Positions 1-9,954 of a DNA stretch of 48,439 bases are shown here, one piece after another. The notes beneath the pieces are model-generated. The model made no database searches. It was not told the origin of the DNA and worked only from the letters and a program-made list of their open reading frames with translations. Within the stretch, counting starts at the first letter, position 1, and each line of letters starts with the position of its first letter. A program made the position numbers and the translations under genes. Source of the DNA: Photobacterium marinum (GTDB lineage: Bacteria; Pseudomonadota; Gammaproteobacteria; Enterobacterales; Vibrionaceae); NCBI RefSeq assembly GCF_000331515.1, contig NZ_AMZO01000028.1, positions 1 through 48,439 of the forward strand, in the 5' to 3' direction.

Positions 1-18
1 CCACTCGGGAACCCCTCC
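1..18 (-). tRNA. 5' end of a second tRNA-Tyr gene, cut by the window edge
   Basis: The reverse complement of these 18 bases is identical to the first 18 bases (acceptor stem and start of the D arm) of the complete tRNA-Tyr at 103-187. On the minus strand it lies 84 bp downstream of that gene, so it is the next copy in a tandem tRNA-Tyr array transcribed leftwards. The rest lies outside the window. Confidence 0.85.
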
Positions 19-102
19 ACAAATTTTGTTTGCTAAAAGCTTACATCGTTTTAGCAGGAAAGACGTACGATACAACAAATCAGGAACATCTTTCAAGAAT
101 GA

Positions 103-187
<85 letters not shown>

Positions 188-202
188 ACAAGTGCGGTGC
201 GG

Positions 203-230
203 ATAATAGCAAACATTGAGGGTCTGTAAA
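203..230 (-). promoter_or_regulatory. Promoter of the tRNA-Tyr array
   Basis: On the minus strand, a -35 box TTTACA (230-225) and a -10 box TATTAT (208-203) are 16 bp apart. A GC-rich stretch follows the -10 box and the tRNA starts 16 bp downstream. A GC-rich discriminator is typical of stringently controlled stable-RNA promoters; that this one is so controlled is inference. Confidence 0.6.
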
Positions 231-476
231 CCCTTTTCCTGCTAAAACTTGTTTGTGTGCTGCTATTTTCGTCATATTGCCGTTGGTCAGGGCATAAACG
301 GTGAATTTTCCCCTTTATATTCTTGACTTAGATTTTCGAAATTTCTCACTTCTTATTCTATTTCCGGACGTAAACAGAGGATATAAACGGAATCTTGCTT
401 AACTTTACACTTCTTTACGCCGTTTCCACTTTGCTTTCGATATGATCTACGCAGTATTTCTTAAGCGGTTTTAATC

Positions 477-1562
477 ATGAAAAAAATCCTTGTTGCAGTT
501 TTGGTGACTGCTGCCTTATCCGGCGGCGGATTTTTCTATTTTCAGGGTACCTCCCAGGCTGCGGAAGCGAAAATGCCTCTGGGAATAGGGCGTCAGATCC
601 CGGTGACAACCGGTGAAGTGGCCTCTCATCCTATTGCGCGATCCCTGTCTCTGGTCGGAAAACTAGATGCTCAGCGTTCGGTAATGATAGCGACACAGGT
701 TGCAGCCAAAGTTGAAAAGGTGGTTGCTGGTGTCAACAGCAAGGTAGAAGGTGGTGAGTTGCTGGTTCAGCTGGATGATGCCAAAGCGCGTGCTGCGTTT
801 GAAGAAGCGCAGGCTTACCTGAATGACGAGAAACGTAAATATACTGAATATCAACGCCTGGCTGGTCGTGGTGCGATTACCCAGACGGAAATTGATGCCC
901 AGCTGGCCAGTGTCAATATTGCGGAAGCGCGCCTGAAAGCGGCGAAAGCCGAACTTGATGATCATGCTATTTCTGCGCCTTTTGCCGGTATTGTCGGACT
1001 GATTGATTTTAGCAAAGGCCAGATGCTGACAGTCGGTAATGAACTGTTTTCCCTCGATGATCTTTCATCTATGCGTCTGGATATTCAGGTTCCGGAGCAA
1101 TATATCTCTTACTTAAAAGAGGGTATGGCGGTATCTGCGACCAGCAAAGCCTGGCCGGGGCAGGCATTCAACGGTGAAATTCAGGCGATAGACTCACGTG
1201 TTCAGGCGGACTCCCTAAACATTAAAGTTCGGGTGAATTTCCAGAATGTAGAAGGAAAACTCAAGCCGGGCATGCTGATGGCGGCCAATATTGCCTTCCA
1301 GCCGCAAAATTCTGCCCTTATTCCGGTTCAGGCGCTGGAATATTCTGGTACTAAGCGATTTGTTTACTTAGTTGATGAACAAGGGGTAGCCCATCGTACA
1401 GAAGTGAAATTGGGTGCTCGGGTTGAGAATGAAGTGGTGATTGAGTCAGGGATCAATATTGGTGATCGGATTGTTGTTCAGGGGCTGGTGAATATGCGTG
1501 ACGGCGTTAAAGTCAGTGACGTTACGGTCAGTCAGGGACAGACTGCTGGAGGCAGAGCCTGA
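477..1562 (+). CDS. RND efflux pump periplasmic adaptor (membrane fusion protein)
   Basis: This 361-residue protein is the periplasmic adaptor of an RND (HlyD/AcrA-type) pump, linking the inner-membrane transporter to an outer-membrane channel. It has an N-terminal hydrophobic anchor (residues 1-28), a lipoyl-like half around 65-95 (QVAAKVEKVVAGVNSKVEGG), an alpha-helical hairpin around 97-150, the second lipoyl half with the family motif APFAG, and beta-barrel and membrane-proximal domains. There is no lipobox Cys, so it is membrane-anchored, not lipidated. Its stop overlaps the pump start by one base (TGATG), indicating translational coupling. No TetR-type regulator or outer-membrane channel gene is adjacent, so it probably uses a TolC encoded elsewhere. 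Vibrio has several such pumps (Vex/Vme); I cannot say which one this is. Confidence 0.93.
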   Translation: MKKILVAVLVTAALSGGGFFYFQGTSQAAEAKMPLGIGRQIPVTTGEVASHPIARSLSLVGKLDAQRSVMIATQVAAKVEKVVAGVNSKVEGGELLVQLDDAKARAAFEEAQAYLNDEKRKYTEYQRLAGRGAITQTEIDAQLASVNIAEARLKAAKAELDDHAISAPFAGIVGLIDFSKGQMLTVGNELFSLDDLSSMRLDIQVPEQYISYLKEGMAVSATSKAWPGQAFNGEIQAIDSRVQADSLNIKVRVNFQNVEGKLKPGMLMAANIAFQPQNSALIPVQALEYSGTKRFVYLVDEQGVAHRTEVKLGARVENEVVIESGINIGDRIVVQGLVNMRDGVKVSDVTVSQGQTAGGRA

Positions 1563-4500
1563 TGTGGTTATCTGATGTTTCAGTTAAACGCCCGGTTGTC
1601 GCAATTGTTCTCAGCTTGCTGTTGTGTGTGTTTGGCTTGGTTTCCTTTACTAAGTTGACGGTGCGGGAAATGCCGGATGTAGAAAATCCGGTGGTGACCG
1701 TAATGACAACGTATGAAGGGGCGTCGGCCACCATTATGGAAAGCCGGATTACCACTTTACTTGAAGATGAGCTGTCAGGGATCAGTGGTATCGACAGTAT
1801 TACTTCGGTGACCCGTAACGGAATGTCACGGATCACCGTTGAATTTGAGATGGGCTGGAACCTGACCGAAGGGGTCAGTGATATCCGTGATGCCGTGGCT
1901 AGGGCACAGCGTCGTTTGCCGGATGAAGCGGATGAGCCGGTGGTATCTAAAGACAATGGCTCCGGTGAACCGGCGGTTTATGTCAACCTTGCTTCCAGCA
2001 CCATGGATCGTACCCAGCTGACGGATTATGCCGAGCGGGTGCTGATGGACAGGTTCAGCCTGATCAGCGGTGTCAGTTCGGTTCAGCTTAACGGTGCCTT
2101 GTATAAGGTTATGTATGTAAAGCTGAAACCGGAGCAGATGGCCGGACGAGGTGTTACGACTAAAGACATTGTTGATGCCCTGCGTGATGAGAACGTCGAA
2201 CTGCCGGGTGGTGAAGTACGTAATGATACGACGACAATGTCCGTTCGTACCGCCCGCCTGTATCGCACAGCCGATGACTTTGCTTATCTGGTGATCCGCA
2301 CTGCGGCTGATGGTTCGCCTATCTACCTGAAAGATGTTGCGGATGTTGCTATCGGGGCGCAGAACGAGAATGCGACCTTTAAAAATAACGGTATCTCAAA
2401 TCTGAGTCTTGGCATTGTAACCATGACAGATGCCAACCCGCTGAATGTGGCGCAGGAGGTTTACGCCGAAGTTGAGCGAATGCAGCGGTTTATTCCGGAA
2501 GGGACATCGCTTTACGTGGATTATGATTCGACGGTATTTATCGACCGTTCGATTAGTGAGGTCTACAGCACGTTGTTTATTACCGGCCTGCTGGTTGTAT
2601 TGGTGCTGTATATTTTTATCGGTCAGGCCCGGGCAACTCTGATCCCTGCGGTAACTGTTCCTGTTTCTTTGATCTCAGCATTTATGGTGGCCTACTTCTT
2701 AGGTTTTTCCATTAACTTGCTGACCCTGATGGCATTGATTCTGGCTATCGGGCTGGTAGTCGATGATGCCATCGTGGTGGTGGAAAACATCTACCATCAT
2801 ATCGAGCGAGGCGAATCACCATTGCTGGCTGCTTATAAAGGAACTCGTGAAGTCGGCTTTGCCGTTGTAGCAACAACCGTTGTGTTGGTCATGGTCTTCC
2901 TGCCGATCTCCTTTATGGACGGCATGGTCGGCCCGCTGTTTACTGAGTTTTCTGTTTTGCTGGCAGTATCTGTGATCTTCTCATCCATTGTAGCGCTGAC
3001 ATTAAGTCCGGTACTGGGAAGTAAACTGCTTAAAGCCAACGTCAAGCCGGGGCGCTTCAACCAGTGTGTAGATCGCATGTTTGCCCGACTGGAAGCCCAC
3101 TATCGTAAGTTGGTAATGTATTCGGTGCGATACCGTTATGTTGCTCCTTTGATTATTGTGGCCTTTATCGGCTTAAGTGCCGTGTTGATGAAAACAGTCC
3201 CTTCTCAGTTGGCTCCGCAGGAAGATCGCGGGGTGATCTTTGCATTTGTAAAAGGTGCCGAGGGAACCAGTTATAACCGGATGGTTGGCAATATTGAAGA
3301 GGTTGAAAGCCGTTTGTTGCCGATGGTCGGTAAAGGTGTGATTAAGTCGGTTTCTATCGAAACGCCTGCTTTCGGCGGCAGAGCTGGTGACCAGACCGGA
3401 TTTGTGATCATGCAGTTGGAAAACTGGGAAGACCGGGATGTCAGTGCAGCTGACGCATTGGGTATGGTGCGCAAGGCGCTCCAAGGGATCCCTGATATCA
3501 AGGTATGGCCGTTTATGCCGGGCTTTCGCGGAGGTTCATCTGAGCCGATTCAGTTCGTACTGAACGGTGCGGATTATGATGAGCTGTTCCAGTGGGCAAC
3601 CAGGCTGAAAGAGATTGCTGAAGACAGTCCTATGATGGAGGGCGCGGATCTTGATTATGCTGAAACGACACCTGAGCTGGTGGTAACCGTAAACCGCCAG
3701 CGTGCGGCAGAGCTGGGTATTCCGGTGGCTGATATTGCTGAAACACTGGAGATCATGCTGGGTGGGCGCAGTGAGACAACCTTTGTTGATCGCGGTGAAG
3801 AATATGATGTTTATCTGCGCGGTGATGAAAACAGCTTCAACAACGCGACTGATCTGAGTCAGATCTATGTTCGGACAAAGTCCGGTCAACTGATCACCCT
3901 TGAATCTGTTGCTGATGTAGAAGAAATCGCCTCAGCGCAGAAACTGAGCCACAATCAGAAACAGAAATCGATCAAGCTGAAAGCGAACCTGGTTCCCGGT
4001 TATACCTTAGGTGAGGCTTTGGATTTCCTGGATGCCCAAGCATTGGAAATGCTGCCGAGCGATATCGTTATTGATTATGCCGGAGAGTCGAAAGACTTCC
4101 GGGAAAACCAGAGCAGCATTTTGTTGGTGTTTGGTCTTGCTTTGTTGGTTGCTTACCTGGTGCTGGCAGCGCAGTTTGAGAGCTTCATTAACCCTATGGT
4201 TGTCATGCTGACAGTGCCAATGGGGGTATTTGGCGGTTTGGCTGGTTTGCTGCTCCTGAATCAGAGTCTGAATATCTTCAGTCAAATCGGAATGATCATG
4301 CTGATCGGAATGGTAACCAAAAACGGAATCCTGATTGTCGAGTTTGCTAATCAGCTAAGGGATAAAGGCGTTGCCTTTGAACAGGCAATTATCGAAGCTT
4401 CAGAGCGACGTTTGCGCCCGATCCTGATGACGGCATTTACCACTTTATTTGGCTCGGTTCCGCTGATCTTTTCAACCGGGGCCGGTTCAGAAAGCCGGAT

Positions 4501-4699
4501 TGCGGTGGGGACAGTTGTGTTCTTCGGTATGGCGTTTGCCACTTTCGTTACCTTGCTGGTTATTCCTGCAATGTACCGACTTGTATCAGCGAAGACCGCA
4601 TCACCGGGTTATGTCGCAGAGCAGCTGGAAAAAGCGCTAAGGCATGAGCACAAAAGCTCACTTGATAAAGATGAACCGGTTCCTGTCGTAGAAAGCTGA
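1562..4699 (+). CDS. RND-family (HAE1) multidrug efflux permease
   Basis: At 1045 residues it has the usual length of AcrB/MexB-type proton-driven drug exporters. The N-terminal helix starts MWLSDVSVKRPVVA, followed by a large periplasmic loop, a cluster of membrane helices with the proton-relay pair in GLVVDDAIVVVENIYHHIE, a second large periplasmic loop, and the C-terminal helices with the conserved relay lysine in MVTKNGILIVEFANQLRD. It would take amphipathic substrates (bile salts, dyes, antibiotics) from the periplasm or membrane leaflet and pass them through the adaptor. It overlaps the adaptor by one base and is followed by a clear terminator, so the two form a two-gene operon. The substrate range cannot be read from sequence. 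Confidence 0.95.
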   Translation: MWLSDVSVKRPVVAIVLSLLLCVFGLVSFTKLTVREMPDVENPVVTVMTTYEGASATIMESRITTLLEDELSGISGIDSITSVTRNGMSRITVEFEMGWNLTEGVSDIRDAVARAQRRLPDEADEPVVSKDNGSGEPAVYVNLASSTMDRTQLTDYAERVLMDRFSLISGVSSVQLNGALYKVMYVKLKPEQMAGRGVTTKDIVDALRDENVELPGGEVRNDTTTMSVRTARLYRTADDFAYLVIRTAADGSPIYLKDVADVAIGAQNENATFKNNGISNLSLGIVTMTDANPLNVAQEVYAEVERMQRFIPEGTSLYVDYDSTVFIDRSISEVYSTLFITGLLVVLVLYIFIGQARATLIPAVTVPVSLISAFMVAYFLGFSINLLTLMALILAIGLVVDDAIVVVENIYHHIERGESPLLAAYKGTREVGFAVVATTVVLVMVFLPISFMDGMVGPLFTEFSVLLAVSVIFSSIVALTLSPVLGSKLLKANVKPGRFNQCVDRMFARLEAHYRKLVMYSVRYRYVAPLIIVAFIGLSAVLMKTVPSQLAPQEDRGVIFAFVKGAEGTSYNRMVGNIEEVESRLLPMVGKGVIKSVSIETPAFGGRAGDQTGFVIMQLENWEDRDVSAADALGMVRKALQGIPDIKVWPFMPGFRGGSSEPIQFVLNGADYDELFQWATRLKEIAEDSPMMEGADLDYAETTPELVVTVNRQRAAELGIPVADIAETLEIMLGGRSETTFVDRGEEYDVYLRGDENSFNNATDLSQIYVRTKSGQLITLESVADVEEIASAQKLSHNQKQKSIKLKANLVPGYTLGEALDFLDAQALEMLPSDIVIDYAGESKDFRENQSSILLVFGLALLVAYLVLAAQFESFINPMVVMLTVPMGVFGGLAGLLLLNQSLNIFSQIGMIMLIGMVTKNGILIVEFANQLRDKGVAFEQAIIEASERRLRPILMTAFTTLFGSVPLIFSTGAGSESRIAVGTVVFFGMAFATFVTLLVIPAMYRLVSAKTASPGYVAEQLEKALRHEHKSSLDKDEPVPVVES

Positions 4700-4722
4700 T
4701 AGGTATTGCTCATGTTTGAAAC

Positions 4723-4749
4723 AAAGCCGTCCAGTTGGGCGGCTTTTTT
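4723..4749 (+). terminator. Terminator of the RND operon
   Basis: A GC-rich hairpin (GCCGTCC, loop AGTT, GGGCGGC; one T-G wobble) is flanked by AAA and followed by TTTTTT, about 25 bp after the pump stop codon. Confidence 0.85.
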
Positions 4750-4884
4750 GTTGATTTTCTTTTTCAGCCACAGTAGCACGCAATATTTATTTTCTTGTTG
4801 TCACCGGGATTGGTAGAATTGACCGCTATTGAAAATTTCATGTCCTTGGATGCGTTGCGAAACGCCTATTTAAAGAAGAGAACC

Positions 4885-5979
4885 ATGTCTCAGAACCAGC
4901 CTCAGAATGCTGCTGACCAAAATCAGCCTAAAGCAGTTCGACTAAATAAATTTATCAGTGATACCGGCTACTGCTCACGTCGTGAAGCAGACAAACTTAT
5001 TGAGCAGGGACGAGTCACCATTAACGGTCAACTACCGGAAATGGGGGTGAAAGTTCAGCCGGATGACGAAGTGCTGGTGGACGATAAGCCGCTGCGTGCC
5101 AAGGAAAAGCCGATTTATATCGCCTTGAATAAACCAACCGGTATTACCTGTACCACAGAGCGTCACGTTAAAGACAACATTGTTGACTTTATCGGTCACC
5201 GCAAGCGTATTTTCCCGATTGGTCGTTTGGACAAACCTTCTGACGGTTTGATTTTCCTGACCAATGACGGAGACATCGTTAACAAGATCCTGCGTGCTGG
5301 TAACTCGCACGAGAAGGAATACGTGGTACGTGTTGATAAGCAAATTACCCAGGAATTCCTGGATAAAATGGCTTCCGGTGTTGAAATTCTGGATACTGTT
5401 ACCTTACCTTGTAAGGTGACGAAGGAAACGAACTATTCGTTCCGTATCGTCCTGACTCAGGGCCTGAACCGTCAGATCCGCCGTATGTGTGAAGCACTGG
5501 GCTATGATGTATTTAAACTGCGTCGTGTACGTATCATGAACATCAGCATCGACGGTCTGCCGAATGGTAAATGGCGTTACCTGACCGATGCCGAGATTGC
5601 TGAAATTCAAAGCCTGGTAGCTGAATCAAGTAATGATGAGGATGCTTCGCGTGTTGACGGTACTGGTCGTGCCATCAAGAAAGCAACCGATGCCAAGCTG
5701 TATGATAGCCGCCAGAGCGATAAAGAAGACTGCGATAACGGAAAAGTTAAATACAAGACCTATAAAGGCAAGGGCGAGTTTAACCGTAAACGCCGTCCGG
5801 ACAGCCGTGATGATTCACGCTCTGATGACCGTCGAGGCTCTCGTCCGAATCGTGGTTATAAGTCGAGCCATCGCAAGCCGGGTCAGGAGAATGAATTCTC
5901 TCGTGGTCCTAAGTCAGATGGTTCTCGCTCAGGCAGTTCTAGCGGCATTAAGAAGTGGAAATCGAAGAAAGAGTCATAA
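4885..5979 (+). CDS. rluF: 23S rRNA pseudouridine synthase RluF, with a long basic tail
   Basis: A 364-residue RluF-type enzyme (known for U2604 of 23S rRNA in E. coli). The S4 RNA-binding domain begins around residue 15 ([19 protein letters not shown]). The catalytic motif [18 protein letters not shown] carries the active-site Asp, and the C-terminal motif [22 protein letters not shown] is typical of the RsuA/RluB/E/F branch. I chose ATG 4885, preceded by AAGAAGAG; in-frame starts exist upstream (TTG 4795, ATG 4840) but would add a non-conserved leader. The E. coli protein is about 290 residues. The extra length here is a C-terminal tail of roughly 90 residues rich in Arg, Asp, Ser and Gly (many RD/RR/SR steps), likely disordered and RNA-binding. 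Confidence 0.92.
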   Translation: MSQNQPQNAADQNQPKAVRLNKFISDTGYCSRREADKLIEQGRVTINGQLPEMGVKVQPDDEVLVDDKPLRAKEKPIYIALNKPTGITCTTERHVKDNIVDFIGHRKRIFPIGRLDKPSDGLIFLTNDGDIVNKILRAGNSHEKEYVVRVDKQITQEFLDKMASGVEILDTVTLPCKVTKETNYSFRIVLTQGLNRQIRRMCEALGYDVFKLRRVRIMNISIDGLPNGKWRYLTDAEIAEIQSLVAESSNDEDASRVDGTGRAIKKATDAKLYDSRQSDKEDCDNGKVKYKTYKGKGEFNRKRRPDSRDDSRSDDRRGSRPNRGYKSSHRKPGQENEFSRGPKSDGSRSGSSSGIKKWKSKKES

Positions 5980-6028
5980 TTCGTCTTTCGTTTCTGTTTT
6001 AGCATAGCCCGCATTACCGGTTACTAAG

Positions 6029-6066
6029 ACACCCATTGCCGAATGAACGGTAATGGGTGTTTTTTT
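6029..6066 (+). terminator. Terminator after rluF
   Basis: A 13-bp stem (ACACCCATTGCCG with CGGTAATGGGTGT, one wobble), 6-nt loop and a run of seven T, about 50 bp after the rluF stop codon. Confidence 0.88.
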
Positions 6067-6205
6067 ATGTTGTTTCTCCCATGTTTTGCTATTACCTATT
6101 CCTTGCTTGCATTCGTAGCGACGAATTTGCACTATGTATTCATCAACTAGATCAAGCCGAAAGTAATGGCGGGTTAAACAGATTTCAGAAAGCACAGGGG
6201 AAGTA

Positions 6206-7291
6206 ATGGCAGGCAATACGATTGGACAACTGTTTCGCGTCACGACATTTGGTGAAAGTCATGGGCTGGCTCTTGGTTGCATTATTGACGGATGCCCGCC
6301 GGGATTAGAGCTGACAGAAACGGACATGCAGCACGATCTGGACCGTCGACGTCCGGGAACATCCAAATACACAACCCAACGTCGTGAACCGGATGAGGTG
6401 AAAATTTTGTCTGGGGTGTTTGAAGGTAAAACTACCGGGACTTCAATTGGTTTGCTGATTGAGAACACCGATCAGCGTTCTAAAGATTATTCTAATATCA
6501 AAGATCTCTTCCGTCCGGGCCATGCCGATTATACCTATCATCAGAAGTATGGTATCCGTGATTACCGGGGAGGCGGTCGTTCATCAGCCCGAGAGACCGC
6601 TATGCGAGTAGCTGCCGGGGCGGTAGCCAAGAAATACCTCCAGCAGGTTCACGGTATTGAAGTGCGCGCTTACCTTTCCCAGATGGGAGATGTGACGGTT
6701 GATAAGGTCGACTGGGATCAGATTGAACAGAATGCGTTTTTCTGTCCGGATGCTGATAAAGTTGAGGCTTTTGATGAGTTGATCCGTCAGTTGAAGAAAG
6801 ACGGCGATTCTATTGGTGCGAAGCTGACAGTCGTTGCTCGTAATGTCCCTGTCGGACTGGGTGAGCCGGTATTTGATCGCCTTGATGCTGATATTGCGCA
6901 TTCGCTGATGAGTATTAATGCGGTGAAAGGAGTTGAAATTGGTGACGGTTTTGACGTGGTTAATCAGCGTGGTAGCCAGCACCGCGATGAGATGACGCCA
7001 GAAGGTTTCAAATCAAACCATGCTGGTGGCATTTTAGGCGGGATCTCTTCCGGTCAGGATATTGTGGCACATATGGCGCTCAAACCAACCTCCAGTATTA
7101 CTGTTCCTGGAGAGACAATTACTCGTCAAGGAGAAAGTGCAGAGGTGATTACGAAAGGGCGTCACGACCCTTGCGTGGGTATCCGTGCCGTGCCGATAGC
7201 AGAAGCAATGTTAGCGATTACTCTGATGGATCACCTGCTTCGTCATCGCGGACAGAATGCTGATGTGATAACGGAAACCCCAAAAATTTGA
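6206..7291 (+). CDS. aroC: Chorismate synthase
   Basis: The 361-residue AroC catalyses the last shikimate step, 5-enolpyruvylshikimate-3-phosphate to chorismate, and needs reduced FMN. Signature motifs are present: GESHG at residues 16-20, [14 protein letters not shown], the FMN-binding [10 protein letters not shown], and the C-terminal [17 protein letters not shown]. Length and start match the family; an AGGGGAAG Shine-Dalgarno lies just upstream of the ATG. In E. coli and in Vibrio, aroC usually sits directly beside prmB and smrB. Here those genes are about 15 kb away at the other end of the fadL-fadIJ-sixA block, and aroC is a single gene between terminators. Confidence 0.97.
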   Translation: MAGNTIGQLFRVTTFGESHGLALGCIIDGCPPGLELTETDMQHDLDRRRPGTSKYTTQRREPDEVKILSGVFEGKTTGTSIGLLIENTDQRSKDYSNIKDLFRPGHADYTYHQKYGIRDYRGGGRSSARETAMRVAAGAVAKKYLQQVHGIEVRAYLSQMGDVTVDKVDWDQIEQNAFFCPDADKVEAFDELIRQLKKDGDSIGAKLTVVARNVPVGLGEPVFDRLDADIAHSLMSINAVKGVEIGDGFDVVNQRGSQHRDEMTPEGFKSNHAGGILGGISSGQDIVAHMALKPTSSITVPGETITRQGESAEVITKGRHDPCVGIRAVPIAEAMLAITLMDHLLRHRGQNADVITETPKI

Positions 7292-7340
7292 TTTAGGAAA
7301 TAACAAAGAGGCAGTTATTTCTTAGTTAAGTTATGAGATG

Positions 7341-7371
7341 AAAAAAGCGAGAGCCTTTTGGCCCTCGCTTT
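7341..7371 (-). terminator. Terminator downstream of the TRIC-like gene
   Basis: A 12-bp stem with one mismatch (GCGAGAGCC, loop TTTT, GGCCCTCGC). On the minus strand it is followed by a run of six T, which suits the leftward gene at 7417-8064. On the plus strand the tail is a weaker TTTCTTG, so it may also help terminate aroC. Confidence 0.75.
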
Positions 7372-7387
7372 CTTGTTTCCAGCTCTA

Positions 7388-7415
7388 AACCACCTACTTC
7401 AGTAGGTGGTTTTTT
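7388..7415 (+). terminator. Terminator of aroC
   Basis: A perfect 10-bp stem (AACCACCTAC, loop TTCA, GTAGGTGGTT) running into six T on the plus strand. It sits between the convergent aroC and TRIC-like genes. Confidence 0.85.
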
Positions 7416-7416
7416 A

Positions 7417-8064
7417 CTATGAATTCGACTCTGCTTTTTTAGGTTCGTTGTTTTCGATTTCATCGAACCGAAATACCGGCAGGCTCCAACCATATTGTAC
7501 CGCGGCAACACGGACGAAAAAGCCAACTACCAGTGTTGTAATGGTGGTGATAGTTTCCGGAATGCTCAGGTAAAGCATGCCGTAGTACATACCGCCAGCC
7601 ATGAATGCAACTGATGCATAAAGTTCTTTATGCAGCACCATTGGAGGACGACGGCAGATCAGATCGCGAAGCAGGCCACCAAAAACACCAGTCACAACTG
7701 CTGCAACAATACAGATTAGAACCGGTAGGTTCATATCCATTGCAACTCGGCAACCGATAATACTGAAAACAATTAATCCTAGTGAATCAAGTAAGACAAA
7801 CACTTTATGGAAACGGACAACCATTGGGGCCACAATCGTGGTAAACAGACCCGCCAGGCAGGTAATCACTAGGTATTGCGGGTGTGCGACCCAGCCCAGG
7901 GGGTAATGACCTAACAAAATATCACGTACCGTACCGCCGCCAATCGCTGTAGCACTGGCAACCAACATCACGCCGAACCAATCCATATGACGCTTGCCTG
8001 CAGCCAGAGCACCGGTCATCGCTTCGGCTGTAATGCCGATAATATAAAGTGTTGTTAAAAGCAT
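7417..8064 (-). CDS. TRIC/YicG-family (UPF0126) membrane protein
   Basis: This 215-residue inner-membrane protein belongs to the bacterial TRIC-like family (YicG/YadS), which has two related three-helix halves plus a seventh helix. The pseudo-repeat is visible: AIGGGTVRDILLG near residues 40-52 and VFGGLLRDLICRR near 125-138, the glycine-kink motifs of each half. Bacterial TRIC proteins form trimeric cation channels, and YicG-type members have been linked to glycine transport; which applies here is not shown. It is convergent with aroC and has its own terminator. Confidence 0.88.
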   Translation of the reverse strand: MLLTTLYIIGITAEAMTGALAAGKRHMDWFGVMLVASATAIGGGTVRDILLGHYPLGWVAHPQYLVITCLAGLFTTIVAPMVVRFHKVFVLLDSLGLIVFSIIGCRVAMDMNLPVLICIVAAVVTGVFGGLLRDLICRRPPMVLHKELYASVAFMAGGMYYGMLYLSIPETITTITTLVVGFFVRVAAVQYGWSLPVFRFDEIENNEPKKAESNS

Positions 8065-8188
8065 GAGATAACTTGATGAAATACTAAAGAATGCAAGAGA
8101 GGCTGCGATTTTAAGTAGCAGAGTATGCAGCGTCGAATGAAAAGTTTTTCGTTATAGATGAATTTAGTTCATGTATAGGAGCATGTAA

Positions 8189-8220
8189 AAAAGGGAGTGC
8201 ATAGTAATGCACTCCCTTTT
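8189..8220 (-). terminator. Terminator of the first fadL
   Basis: A perfect 14-bp palindrome (AAAAGGGAGTGCAT, loop AGTA, ATGCACTCCCTTTT) some 50 bp past the fadL stop. Both ends are A/T-rich, so it could work on either strand. Confidence 0.88.
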
Positions 8221-8272
8221 AATTTAGTTGCTAAAAGTCAGCGCTTTAGCATGCTAAATATTCTATACCGGT

Positions 8273-9607
8273 TTAGAAACGGTAGCTTGCCTGAACACCA
8301 ACCAGCCAAACGTTACCAGTGGTTTCGCCTTCAAAAGAGATTGGTGCTGGAATGGATTGAAGTGTTTCGGTTTCTTGCATTTTTGCATCTTTAGCAAAAA
8401 TGTAAGTAAAGCCAGCATCGAAAGTCAGGTTTTCCGACCACGCATAACCTGCACCCAGGCTCAACCATAGACGGTCAGTTTCTGGGATGGTTTGTGTGCG
8501 GTATTGCTCATCAACTGCTGAAGTATCGTAGGCTACACCAGAGCGTAGTGCCAGTTTGTTATTAAGCTGGTAAGTTGTACCTACAGCAAGGCGGTAGTTG
8601 TCTTTCCAGTTTTCCACCTTGATAGTATCAGGGCTATCTGGGTGGCCCGGAATAACTGCAACCAGTTTTTCGAAGCTGCTCCAGTCAGTCCAGTTGAAGC
8701 TAGCATGCATCGCTAGTTTTTCTGTTAACTGGTGGTAGCTGGCAATTTCTGCTGTAGCAGGCAGTGTCAGTTTCATGCTACCTGGGTAGCGATTACCATA
8801 TAATGCACCTGAAGCTGTACCTTCTAAGTTGAAGTTGACTTCTGAGCGGTAGTTCATACCAACACGGTGGTCCGGGTTTATTTGCCAAGCAGCACCTAGC
8901 TGCCAGCCCCATGCCTGATCTTCTCCTTCCATGTATTTTAGGTTTTTACCTTGAAGTTGACCAAGCTGTTTTGCTGCTTCAGGGCTGATGAGGTGCTGTT
9001 GCTGAAGTTTCTGTAAAAGGCCTGCAAATTGTGGTGGTAGCTGATTTGGCATTGATGCGCCAAAGTGACCTTCGCCCATTACATAGCGAACACCACCGCC
9101 GATGCTGAACTCATCGTTGATTTTATAAGCAAGGTTAGGGTTAATCTCGACAGACTTAACCATAGCCTGATTGCCAAATAGTGAACCGTAAAAATCCGAA
9201 CCCAGGTCGGTTTCCATACCAAAGTTGGTTGCAATCGCCAAGCCGGCAACCCATTGCTCATTGATTTGATGAGATAGGTAGAAGTTTGGAATTACTGCTG
9301 AGTTTGCAATGTCGTTGCTTTCTGTTTGGGATGACGCTGGGCCCATTTTGACTTGGCCCTTAACGTCGATATTCGGATCAACGTAGATAGCACCGGTAGA
9401 GATCTGGGTGCCTTCAAGGTAAGTCATCATAGCCGGGTTACGGAATTGTGCACTGGCATTGTCAGCCATTGCTGCTTCACCGGCAAATGCGCGGCCAAGG
9501 CCTGTTGCAGAGTACTCAGCAAGCTGGAAACCTGCTGCCATTGCGTTAGTGCTCAGGCCCAGAGTTACTGCTGCAGCCAAAGATAGAGTAATTTTGTTCT
9601 TGTTCAT
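8273..9607 (-). CDS. fadL: FadL-family long-chain fatty acid outer-membrane porin
   Basis: A 444-residue outer-membrane barrel that lets long-chain fatty acids and other hydrophobic compounds cross the outer membrane. The signal peptide is MNKNKITLSLAAAVTLGLSTNAMA, cut before AGFQL. The mature N-terminus has the FadL plug motif ATGLGRAFAGEAAMADNASA and then NPAMM, the NPA signature. The protein ends in a barrel strand finishing ASYRF with a terminal Phe. I chose ATG 9607 because the signal peptide begins there; the frame stays open to 9751 without sense. It is tandem with a second fadL (9955-11202), each with its own terminator, and a FadR-like site lies about 150 bp upstream. A stretch rich in Gln and Leu (LLQKLQQQHLISPEAAKQLGQL broken here as two helices) is an insertion relative to its neighbour. 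Confidence 0.93.
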   Translation of the reverse strand: MNKNKITLSLAAAVTLGLSTNAMAAGFQLAEYSATGLGRAFAGEAAMADNASAQFRNPAMMTYLEGTQISTGAIYVDPNIDVKGQVKMGPASSQTESNDIANSAVIPNFYLSHQINEQWVAGLAIATNFGMETDLGSDFYGSLFGNQAMVKSVEINPNLAYKINDEFSIGGGVRYVMGEGHFGASMPNQLPPQFAGLLQKLQQQHLISPEAAKQLGQLQGKNLKYMEGEDQAWGWQLGAAWQINPDHRVGMNYRSEVNFNLEGTASGALYGNRYPGSMKLTLPATAEIASYHQLTEKLAMHASFNWTDWSSFEKLVAVIPGHPDSPDTIKVENWKDNYRLAVGTTYQLNNKLALRSGVAYDTSAVDEQYRTQTIPETDRLWLSLGAGYAWSENLTFDAGFTYIFAKDAKMQETETLQSIPAPISFEGETTGNVWLVGVQASYRF

Positions 9608-9759
9608 CAGTCTTAATGTTCGCTGAAATTTAATGCCGCGAATCATACGCCTTAGAGTAAAAGCTTTAAGCAAATCTTTGTTCACACCAATGATAAAGTT
9701 GATAATTTTGTTGTTGTGATTATTGCTAGCTATATATATGGTAAAAAACAATCAATGCA

Positions 9760-9776
9760 ATCTGGTCGGATGAGAT
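9760..9776. promoter_or_regulatory. FadR-like operator upstream of fadL
   Basis: The 17-mer ATCTGGTCGGATGAGAT agrees with the FadR consensus AACTGGTCNGACCAGTT except at four positions, and the left half-site CTGGTC is perfect. It lies upstream of the leftward fadL start. FadR represses fatty-acid uptake and degradation genes until acyl-CoA accumulates; binding here is inferred. Confidence 0.6.
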
Positions 9777-9900
9777 TTCGGCGTACACTTGTGTACTGAT
9801 ATGGCACTTTCAGCGACGGAGTGTTCACTGAAATTAGTAATAGAGTGGGAGAACGCTTGCCTTGATAAACTTAAGTTATTGAAAAATAATAATTATAAAA

Positions 9901-9926
9901 AAAGGGAACCGTTTGGTCCCCTTTTT
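9901..9926 (-). terminator. Terminator of the second fadL
   Basis: The hairpin AAAGGGAACC, loop GTTT, GGTCCCCTTT (one mismatch) is followed on the minus strand by seven T; it lies about 30 bp after the porin stop. Confidence 0.85.
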
Positions 9927-9954
9927 GTGTGATGAAAAAGCTTTATTCGCTGAA

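Noticed and set aside
5633..6007. Open frame of 124 codons overlapping the rluF tail
   Set aside because: A shadow in another frame of the repetitive Arg/Ser-rich tail of rluF.
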